Below are positions 1 to 4,605 of a DNA stretch of 11,218 bases, piece after piece (the first letter of the stretch is position 1; each line of letters opens with the position of its first letter). The notes beneath the pieces were generated by a model that was not told where the DNA came from, ran no database searches, and was given only the letters and a program-made list of their open reading frames with translations. Source of the stretch: an uncultured Prevotellaceae bacterium (GTDB lineage: Bacteria; Bacteroidota; Bacteroidia; Bacteroidales; Bacteroidaceae); the NCBI GenBank assembly GCA_946187025.1, contig CAMHPM010000028.1, positions 1 to 11,218 of the forward strand, written 5' to 3'. Both the position numbers and the translations under genes were made by a program.

Positions 1-160
1 GAAACCTTGCTGCGTAAACTGCGACGTGCTCGAACGAACCGGACGTCAGTACTGCGTATGCACCGCCATGCTCTACGACCCCAAGGACCATGTGGGCGAA
101 CCACTGCCAATTCCGGCTGAAGAGGTGGAGAAGATAAAGGAGATATTAGTTGAAGGTTGA
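1..160 (+). CDS. C-terminal fragment of a Cys-rich protein, possibly a GNAT-family acyltransferase of the arginine operon
   Basis: An open frame enters from the left edge (first full codon at base 2) and gives 52 residues before a TGA at 158-160. It begins KPCCVNCDVLERTGRQYCVC, so five Cys lie in a CCxxC...CxC arrangement that could bind a metal; a charged helix (EEVEKIKEILVEG) ends the protein. The catalytic part lies outside the window. From memory of Bacteroides loci, a GNAT-type acyltransferase with a Cys-rich tail often lies directly upstream of argG, and in these bacteria it could supply N-succinyl- or N-acetylglutamate. That identity is an inference from context. The stop codon falls inside the heptamer array that follows, so the original C-terminus may have been altered by insertion of that array. 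Confidence 0.5.
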   Translation, partial: KPCCVNCDVLERTGRQYCVCTAMLYDPKDHVGEPLPIPAEEVEKIKEILVEG

Positions 161-204
161 TAGTTGATTGTTGATAGTTGATTGTTGATAGTTGATTGTT
201 GAAT
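149..204. repeat. Left 7-bp tandem array (GTTGATA / GTTGATT alternating)
   Basis: Eight consecutive heptamers: GTTGAAG, then GTTGATA and GTTGATT alternating three times, then GTTGAAT. The central 42 bases (157-198) are three perfect copies of the 14-mer TTGATAGTTGATTG. The array supplies the TGA stop of the upstream gene and has stop codons in all three forward frames. Its heptamer is the reverse complement, with one mismatch, of the AATAAAC heptamer on the other side of the four-helix-bundle gene. Confidence 0.9.
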
Positions 205-208
205 CAAA

Positions 209-577
209 ATGGATCGATTTGTGACATATAGACGGCTTGTTGTATATCAACATGCAAAAGCCCTTGCTCACGATGTCTACTTAATAGTCAATCAGTTTCC
301 TGACGAGGAGAAATTTGCACTCAGTAACCAACTAAGGAGAGCTGTTTGCTCAATCCCATCAAATATTGCAGAAGGAATGGGACGATTCTCAGCCAAGGAG
401 CAGATACATTTTATTGAAATTGCTTATGGTTCGACAAATGAAACATTGTGTCAACTTGAACTAGCAGAATCCTTTGGATATATATCATCCGAAGATTTCG
501 AAAAAATAGAGAAACAGATAATAGATCTCTTCAAGCTCCTGTCTGGACTAAGGAAATCTATTCTCAATAAACAATAA
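209..577 (+). CDS. Four-helix-bundle protein (S23 / IVP family)
   Basis: This 122-residue protein is a typical full-length member of the four-helix-bundle family first known from intervening sequences in 23S rRNA and related to the Avd accessory protein of diversity-generating retroelements. The family signature is at residues 30-59: FPDEEKFALSNQLRRA, then SIPSNIAEGMGR. This is followed by FIEIAYGSTNE and a final amphipathic helix. No enzymatic motif is present; family members form helical oligomers thought to bind nucleic acid, with no settled function for stand-alone copies. The start ATG lies just after the left array without a clear purine-rich ribosome site. The last codons and the TAA stop (NKQ-stop) are written by the right-hand AATAAAC array. 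It lies between two arginine genes in the same direction and is probably co-transcribed with them, yet has no known link to arginine synthesis. Family assignment is confident; the role is unknown. Confidence 0.88.
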   Translation: MDRFVTYRRLVVYQHAKALAHDVYLIVNQFPDEEKFALSNQLRRAVCSIPSNIAEGMGRFSAKEQIHFIEIAYGSTNETLCQLELAESFGYISSEDFEKIEKQIIDLFKLLSGLRKSILNKQ

Positions 578-610
578 ACAATAAACAATAAACAATAAAC
601 AATAAACAAT
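566..610. repeat. Right 7-bp tandem array (AATAAAC x6 plus AAT)
   Basis: Six perfect copies of AATAAAC (566-607) followed by a partial AAT end one base before the argG start codon. The array overlaps the last codons and stop of the four-helix-bundle gene and forms the whole untranslated leader of argG. It contains no Shine-Dalgarno motif, but A-rich unstructured leaders are normal for translation in Bacteroidetes. Short perfect tandem arrays can change copy number by replication slippage. Confidence 0.92.
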
Positions 611-611
611 T

Positions 612-1808
612 ATGTCAAAGAAAGTAGTAGTCGCCTTCAGTGGCGGACTCGACACATCATACACCGTGATGTATCTCGCACGCGAGAAAGGATATGAAGT
701 ACACGCTGCATGTGCCAACACAGGCGGATTCAGCGCCGAACAACTCAAGACCAACGAAGAGAATGCCTACAAGCTGGGCGCAACCAAATACGTCACACTC
801 GACGTCACACAGGAGTATTACGAGAAAAGCCTGAAATACATGGTATATGGCAACGTGCTGCGCAACAACTGCTACCCAATATCAGTAAGCTCGGAGCGCA
901 TATTCCAGGCACTGGCCATAGCTCGCTATGCAAAAGAGATAGGTGCAACGGCAATAGCTCACGGCAGCACCGGTGCTGGCAACGACCAGATACGATTCGA
1001 CATGACATTCCTCGTCATGGTGCCGGGAGTGGAAATCATAACACTCACCCGCGACGGCAACCTCAGCCGGCAGGAGGAAATCGACTACCTCAACAAGCAC
1101 GGCTTCGCTGCTGACTTCGCTAAACTGAAGTACAGCTACAACGTAGGACTGTGGGGCACCAGCATCTGCGGAGGCGAGATACTAGACTCAACCCAAGGTC
1201 TGCCCGAGTCGGCCTACCTGAAACACCCAACAAAGGAAGGCCCCGAAATCCTGCGACTGGGATTCAAGAAAGGCGAACTCTGCTCGGTGAACGGCACCGA
1301 ATACACCGACCACGTGAAGGCCATTCAAGCCGTTGAGGAAATCGGAGCACAATATGCTATCGGCCGCGACTGCCATGTGGGCGACACCATCATCGGCATC
1401 AAGGGCCGCGTAGGTTTCGAGGCAGCAGCACCTATGCTCATCATCGGCGCCCACCGTTTCCTTGAGAAATACACATTGTCGAAATGGCAGCAGTACTGGA
1501 AAGACCAGGTGAGCAACTGGTACGGCATGTTCCTACACGAAAGCCAGTACCTCGAGCCAGTCATGCCCGACATCGAGGCAATGCTCGACAGCTCACAGCG
1601 CAACGTGACCGGCGAAGTAACACTCGAACTGCGCCCATACTGCTTCCAGACCGTTGGTGTCGATTCGCCTAACGACCTCGTGAAGAACAAGCTCGGCGAA
1701 TATGGCGAGACTGCCAAAGCATGGTCGTCGGAAGATGCGAAAGGTTTCATCAAGGTGACCTCCACCCCACTCCGCGCATATTATTTAGCACATCCAAACG
1801 AAAGATAA
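612..1808 (+). CDS. argG: Argininosuccinate synthase
   Basis: ArgG joins citrulline and aspartate, using ATP, to make argininosuccinate in the cytoplasm, the penultimate step of arginine synthesis. The 398 residues match the usual family length. The N-terminal ATP-pyrophosphatase loop AFSGGLDTS is at residues 8-16. The conserved nucleotide/aspartate-binding stretch HGSTGAGNDQIRFD is at 117-130, and NNCYPISVSSER (85-96) and WGTSICGGEI (181-190) are recognisable. The start at 612 is the only sensible one because the P-loop follows at once. The gene is intact. Its leader is the AATAAAC array of the preceding element, so its translation start region has been rewritten by that insertion. The stop TAA is followed with no gap by an ATG (1809-1811), which may be the original argC start. 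The gene probably belongs to one operon with the Cys-rich fragment upstream and argC downstream. Confidence 0.97.
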   Translation: MSKKVVVAFSGGLDTSYTVMYLAREKGYEVHAACANTGGFSAEQLKTNEENAYKLGATKYVTLDVTQEYYEKSLKYMVYGNVLRNNCYPISVSSERIFQALAIARYAKEIGATAIAHGSTGAGNDQIRFDMTFLVMVPGVEIITLTRDGNLSRQEEIDYLNKHGFAADFAKLKYSYNVGLWGTSICGGEILDSTQGLPESAYLKHPTKEGPEILRLGFKKGELCSVNGTEYTDHVKAIQAVEEIGAQYAIGRDCHVGDTIIGIKGRVGFEAAAPMLIIGAHRFLEKYTLSKWQQYWKDQVSNWYGMFLHESQYLEPVMPDIEAMLDSSQRNVTGEVTLELRPYCFQTVGVDSPNDLVKNKLGEYGETAKAWSSEDAKGFIKVTSTPLRAYYLAHPNER

Positions 1809-1862
1809 ATGCCCCCTCCTAACCTCCCCCAAAGGGGAGGAATACCATGCGGGATGAAATAA
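1809..1862 (+). other. Probable relic argC start codon now opening a 17-codon mini-ORF
   Basis: ATG at 1809-1811 directly abuts the argG stop codon. Read onward it gives MPPPNLPQRGGIPCGMK and stops at 1860-1862, running through repeat R and out of frame with the DUF559 start. If 1812-2334 is removed, the same ATG joins CGC ATA GGT ATA and opens ArgC as MRIGILGAAGYTGG. I read it as the orphaned ancestral argC start. The mini-peptide itself is probably meaningless, although ribosomes ending argG could re-initiate here and interfere with the start at 1847. Confidence 0.5.
1812..1840 (+). repeat. Palindromic repeat R, copy 1
   Basis: This copy has a 29-base structure: CCCCCTCC, a 7-base middle (TAACCTC), then CCCCAAAGGGGAGG. 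The inner CCCC-AAA-GGGG forms a hairpin and the outer CCTCC can pair with GGAGG. The reverse complement of copy 3 (7940-7968) is identical over the 22 bases outside the middle, with the same 7-base spacing. The terminal GGGGAGG lies six bases before the DUF559 ATG and is a good Shine-Dalgarno sequence. No T-run follows, so it is not a terminator. Confidence 0.85.
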
Positions 1863-2260
1863 ATAGAATCCTTAAAACAGGACAAATGATGTCAACCTAC
1901 GATTATCAAACCGCAGACCCCTTGCTCTATTCACTTCTTAAAGAATATGCATACAGAATGCGAATCAATCCAACAGAAGCAGAATCAATTCTATGGCAAC
2001 AACTGAGGGGAAAAGCATTAGGACAACCATTCCGGAGGCAGCACATCATCGGACCATTCATTGCCGACTTTATATGTGTACCGCGTAAGCTAATCTTAGA
2101 AATTGATGGAGGGTACCATCAACTACCCGACCAACAGATAAGCGACGAGGAAAGAACACAATGGCTTGAAGCTAAAGGATACAAAGTAATAAGATTTACA
2201 AACGAAGAGGTTATAGCAGACATCGACTCTGTTATCAACACAATAAAATCATTATTATGA
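1847..2260 (+). CDS. DUF559 domain protein (Vsr / PD-(D/E)xK-like endonuclease fold)
   Basis: This 137-residue protein matches the compact DUF559 family, related to very-short-patch-repair and PD-(D/E)xK endonucleases. Visible core: NPTEAESILW (41-50), FRRQHIIGPFIADF (62-75, with Asp74), LILEIDGGYH (82-91, with Glu85 and Asp87), a charged helix with DEER around 100-103, and the closing strand GYKVIRFTNEEV (111-122). The putative active-site residues are present, so the enzyme may be functional; its substrate is unknown. ATG 1847 is favoured because GGGGAGG, supplied by repeat R, lies six bases upstream; a second in-frame ATG-ATG pair at codons 14-15 is less well placed. The stop TGA (2258-2260) overlaps the argC ATG (2257-2259). 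Genes of this family often sit beside C/G-rich palindromes in Bacteroidetes genomes, as far as I recall, which fits the repeats on both sides here. Confidence 0.82.
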   Translation: MRDEINRILKTGQMMSTYDYQTADPLLYSLLKEYAYRMRINPTEAESILWQQLRGKALGQPFRRQHIIGPFIADFICVPRKLILEIDGGYHQLPDQQISDEERTQWLEAKGYKVIRFTNEEVIADIDSVINTIKSLL

Positions 2261-3300
2261 ACAAGAATACAAACACACATACGGAACTCCATCCGGATGG
2301 CATCATCCCCCCTTGGGGGGATAAGAGGGGGGCCCGCATAGGTATATTAGGAGCAGCTGGATATACGGGAGGCGAGCTGATTCGCCTCCTGTTGAACCAC
2401 CCTGAAGCAGAGATTGTATTTGCTAACAGCGAGTCGAATGCAGGCAATAAGGTATGGAGCGTGCATGAAGGACTGATGGGGGAAACCGATATGGAGTTCA
2501 CCGACCAACTGCCGCTGGACGATGTTGACGTCATCTTCCTCTGCTTCGGCCACGGCAAGAGCGAGGCATTCCTTGCCCAACATGCCGTACCATCGCATGT
2601 AAAGATTATCGACCTCGCACAAGACTTCCGCATCCGAGCCGACCACGACTTCGTGTATGGCCTGCCCGAGATACATCGCGACGACATCATCCGTGCCAAC
2701 CATCTGGCCAACCCCGGATGCTTCGCTACAGCCATCCAGCTCGGGCTCCTGCCACTGGCCAAGGCAGGACTCCTCACCCACGATGTCAGCATCAACGCCA
2801 TCACGGGCTCGACCGGTGCCGGACAGAAGCCAGGACCGACCACACACTTCTCGTGGCGTACCGACAACCTGAGCATATACAAGGTATTCACCCACCAGCA
2901 TCTGCACGAGATACGACAATCCATCACCGAGCTTCAGCCGTCGTTCACCGCCTCGCTCGACTTCATCCCCTACCGGGGCAACTTCCCGCGTGGCATATTC
3001 TGTACCGAGGTTGTGAAGCTCGACGCCGCAGCCGCCGATATCGACATACCGCAGCTCTACCGCGACTTCTATCGCGATGCCGCATTCACCCATTATGTCA
3101 ATACTCCGCTCGACCTCAAGCAGGTCACCGGCACCAACAAGTGTCTCATCCATATCGACCGCTTCGACCACAAGATTGTCATAACCTCCATCATCGACAA
3201 CCTCCTCAAGGGGGCCGTAGGACAGGCTGTCCAAAACATGAACCTCATGTTCGGTATCGACGAGACCGCAGGCCTACGCCTCAAAGCCACCGCATTCTGA
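2257..3300 (+). CDS. argC: N-acetyl/N-succinyl-gamma-glutamyl-phosphate reductase with an acquired N-terminal extension
   Basis: ArgC reduces the acyl-glutamyl-phosphate of the arginine pathway to the semialdehyde with NADPH. The Rossmann signature GILGAAGYTGGELIRLL starts at residue 29, the catalytic Cys is residue 155 in ANPGCFAT, and NAITGSTGAGQKPG and the C-terminal VQNMNLMFGIDETAGLRLK are typical of Bacteroidetes ArgC. The protein has 347 residues; about 26 extra residues precede the point where ArgC proteins normally start. This extension (MNKNTNTHTELHPDG...PPWGDKRGA) is encoded by the end of the DUF559 element, including repeat R copy 2. There is no ATG, GTG or TTG in frame between 2257 and the core, so 2257 is the only ordinary start available. 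ATGA overlap with the DUF559 stop implies translational coupling. Bacteroidetes commonly use succinylated rather than acetylated intermediates; the sequence cannot tell which is used here. argB and argD are not present in this window. Confidence 0.93.
   Translation: MNKNTNTHTELHPDGIIPPWGDKRGARIGILGAAGYTGGELIRLLLNHPEAEIVFANSESNAGNKVWSVHEGLMGETDMEFTDQLPLDDVDVIFLCFGHGKSEAFLAQHAVPSHVKIIDLAQDFRIRADHDFVYGLPEIHRDDIIRANHLANPGCFATAIQLGLLPLAKAGLLTHDVSINAITGSTGAGQKPGPTTHFSWRTDNLSIYKVFTHQHLHEIRQSITELQPSFTASLDFIPYRGNFPRGIFCTEVVKLDAAAADIDIPQLYRDFYRDAAFTHYVNTPLDLKQVTGTNKCLIHIDRFDHKIVITSIIDNLLKGAVGQAVQNMNLMFGIDETAGLRLKATAF
2307..2332 (-). repeat. Palindromic repeat R, copy 2 (diverged, inverted relative to copy 1)
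   Basis: On the plus strand this reads CCCCCCTTGGGGGG, then ATAAGA, then GGGGGG. The reverse complement starts CCCCCCTCTTATCC and ends CCCCAAGGGGGG, which aligns with copy 1 with a shorter middle and a two-base loop. It lies in the argC frame and encodes about PPWGDKRG (residues 18-25). A separate perfect 12-base palindrome, CCATCCGGATGG, sits just upstream at 2289-2300. Confidence 0.75.
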
Positions 3301-3362
3301 ATCCGGATAGCTGTGGCAACATCTACTAAATACATGGTTAGACTATTTAAATAATTAAAGAC

Positions 3363-3950
3363 ATGGATAAAGCAACATTTGAATTGATGCAGCTGCCCTA
3401 TGCGGCCGATGCTCTAGAGCCAGTGATCAGTGCTGCCACCATCGGGTTCCATCATGGGAAACACCTGCAGGCTTACGTCAACAACCTCAACACCCTGACC
3501 TACGGCAGCCCGTTCGAGGGCATGGAGCTGGTTGACATCGTGTGCAAGAGCGAAGGCGGAATCCTGAACAACGCAGGACAGATACTGAACCACGAGATGT
3601 ATTTCGCACAGTTTACTGCACCCAAAGCCGACAACTGCCCTGAAGGCAAATTGGCCGAAGCTATCGAACGCGACTTCGGGTCGTTCGATGCTTTCAAGAG
3701 CGAGTTCCAGAAAGCAGGTGCCACGTTGTTCGGTTCGGGTTGGGTATGGCTCTCGGCCGACAAGGACGGCAAGCTCGTCATCACACAGGAGACGAATGCC
3801 GCCAACCCCGTGCAGCGTGGATTGAAGCCGTTGCTCACGTTCGACGTATGGGAACATGCCTACTATCTCGACTATCAGAACCGACGGCCCGACCACCTCG
3901 CCGCCCTATGGCAAATCGTCGATTGGAATGTAGTCGGGCAACGATACTAA
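3363..3950 (+). CDS. sodB: Superoxide dismutase, Fe/Mn family (Fe-type or cambialistic)
   Basis: This enzyme converts superoxide to hydrogen peroxide and oxygen in the cytoplasm, part of the oxygen tolerance of otherwise anaerobic Bacteroidales. Its 195 residues are the normal length. The four metal ligands are recognisable by alignment with E. coli SodB: His30 in GFHHGKHLQAYVNN, His77 in ILNHEMYF, and Asp161 and His165 in DVWEHAYYLDYQNRRPDHL. Gln73, four residues before His77, occupies the position of the Gln that marks iron-type enzymes; Bacteroidales relatives are known that work with either metal. There is no signal peptide. The ATG at 3363 is preceded by an A/T-rich leader (AATTAAAGAC) with no strong Shine-Dalgarno. 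A 62-base gap separates it from argC, with no clear terminator and no convincing promoter, so I cannot say whether it has its own promoter. A strong intrinsic terminator follows. Confidence 0.96.
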   Translation: MDKATFELMQLPYAADALEPVISAATIGFHHGKHLQAYVNNLNTLTYGSPFEGMELVDIVCKSEGGILNNAGQILNHEMYFAQFTAPKADNCPEGKLAEAIERDFGSFDAFKSEFQKAGATLFGSGWVWLSADKDGKLVITQETNAANPVQRGLKPLLTFDVWEHAYYLDYQNRRPDHLAALWQIVDWNVVGQRY

Positions 3951-3983
3951 GCACACAATCAACGATACAGACATCTCACAATG

Positions 3984-4027
3984 GGAAGCAGTAAACCTTC
4001 TTTCGGTTTGCAGCTTCCTTTGTTTTT
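3984..4027 (+). terminator. Intrinsic terminator after the superoxide dismutase gene
   Basis: GGAAGC (3984-3989) pairs with GCTTCC (4013-4018) and AAACC (3993-3997) pairs with GGTTT (4005-4009), with a 3x3 internal loop and a 7-base apical loop. The stem is followed at once by the T-rich tract TTTGTTTTT (4019-4027). It begins 33 bases past the stop codon. Confidence 0.85.
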
Positions 4028-4119
4028 ACAAACCCATAAAGAGCTATTCTTGCAAAAAAAAGAGATTGGCAGGGTTAGCATTTTCATTGCCCCAAGGGTA
4101 TAACAGAAAAAAGGACGTG

Positions 4120-4605
4120 ATGGAAAGAACGGAAATCTTGGAACAGTTGTTCCGCAGGCACTACGCACGTATGCTGAGGGTGGCGCGCACCATACTCGGC
4201 GACGAGCAGGAAAGCAAGGATGTGGTCAGCGACATCTTTGTGGCACTGCTCAGCGGACGTACGACCATGATGCCGGGCACGGAGGAGCGCTATCTGCTGA
4301 CGAGCGTTCGCAACCAGTGTCTGAAGCGTCTGCGACACGAATGTGTGAAACGACAGATGGCCGACCAGGTGATGACCATAACTGCATCGGACGACCCAGA
4401 TACCGACGATGAGCGGCTGACCGACATCGATGAGTTTGTGGCCGGAAGCCTGTCGGAACAGGAACGTCGCATATTCCACATGCGGTTCACCGACGGATGC
4501 ACCTACGAGGAGATTGCCGCCGCGGAGGGTATCAGCCGTGTGGCCGTATGGAAACATCTTTCGCACGCCTTAAACCTAATCAGAAACCATTTCAAAAAGC
4601 AATGA
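4120..4605 (+). CDS. RNA polymerase sigma factor, sigma-70 family, ECF type
   Basis: This 161-residue ECF-type sigma factor has the two usual regions: sigma-2 at about 5-44 (EILEQLFRRHYARMLRVARTIL, then the acidic helix ESKDVVSDIFVALL) and sigma-4 at about 109-158 (SLSEQERRIFHMRF, then the helix-turn-helix CTYEEIAAAEGISRVAVWKHL). It would direct RNA polymerase to a small set of promoters, probably including its own operon. I chose ATG 4120 because the Shine-Dalgarno-like AAGGAC (4111-4116) sits just upstream and the protein then starts where such factors normally do. An in-frame ATG at 4066 would add 18 residues of no family character. The stop TGA overlaps the ATG of the next gene (ATGA at 4602-4605). 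Context with a DUF4974 membrane protein and an STN receptor indicates a cell-surface signalling system in which an outer-membrane cue releases the sigma factor. Confidence 0.92.
   Translation: MERTEILEQLFRRHYARMLRVARTILGDEQESKDVVSDIFVALLSGRTTMMPGTEERYLLTSVRNQCLKRLRHECVKRQMADQVMTITASDDPDTDDERLTDIDEFVAGSLSEQERRIFHMRFTDGCTYEEIAAAEGISRVAVWKHLSHALNLIRNHFKKQ

Larger units (their letters stand above)
149..610 (+). mobile_element. Putative IVS-like unit: four-helix-bundle gene between inverted heptamer arrays
   Basis: A 369-bp gene is bracketed by a GTTGATW array on the left and an AATAAAC array on the right. In RNA, GUUGAUU pairs with AAUAAAC at 6 of 7 positions (GUUGAUA at 5 of 7), so about six heptamers on each side could form a long imperfect stem that presents the gene as a loop. 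Intervening sequences of bacterial 23S rRNA have this layout: a base-paired stem carrying a gene for a protein of the same family. The unit fills the whole junction between two arginine-operon genes and is visibly richer in A/T than they are. Calling it mobile is inference; no transposase and no clear target duplication are visible. Confidence 0.5.
1812..2334 (+). mobile_element. Putative R-bounded element carrying a DUF559 gene, inserted at the argG-argC junction
   Basis: About 523 bp lie between argG and the conserved body of argC, beginning with repeat R in one orientation and ending at a diverged R copy in the opposite orientation. The only gene inside encodes a DUF559 nuclease-like protein. 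The interior is more A/T-rich than argG and argC. The exact ends are chosen because excision of this interval restores a plausible ArgC start (ATG-CGC-ATA). Shared C/G runs at the borders leave an uncertainty of a few bases. No transposase and no clear target-site duplication are visible. That this is a mobile unit is an inference from repeat symmetry and the restored reading frame. Confidence 0.5.

Noticed and set aside
149..607. Heptamer arrays as a CRISPR array
   Set aside because: The units are 7 bases, directly adjacent with no spacers, and no cas gene is present.
1812..1840. Repeat R copy 1 as the argG terminator
   Set aside because: It is a hairpin, but no T-tract follows, the DUF559 ribosome site is built into it, and argC must be transcribed through it.
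2347..3234. 295-codon minus-strand open frame over argC
   Set aside because: It lies wholly opposite a clear ArgC with conserved motifs; the translation has no family character. It is a shadow of the codon bias of argC.
4050..4085. Promoter for the sigma operon (TTG at 4050 and TAGCATTTT at 4076)
   Set aside because: The -7 box is shifted by one base from TAnnTTTG and the spacer is 23 bases; too weak to call. ECF autoregulation could use a different motif.
4066..4119. An 18-residue N-terminal extension of the sigma factor
   Set aside because: The ATG at 4066 has no ribosome site and the added residues are unlike sigma factors, whereas ATG 4120 has AAGGAC upstream and starts at the usual place.
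4497..4601. Longer start for the DUF4974 protein
   Set aside because: It would overlap the sigma gene by more than 100 bases; the ATGA junction at 4602 is the ordinary coupled start.
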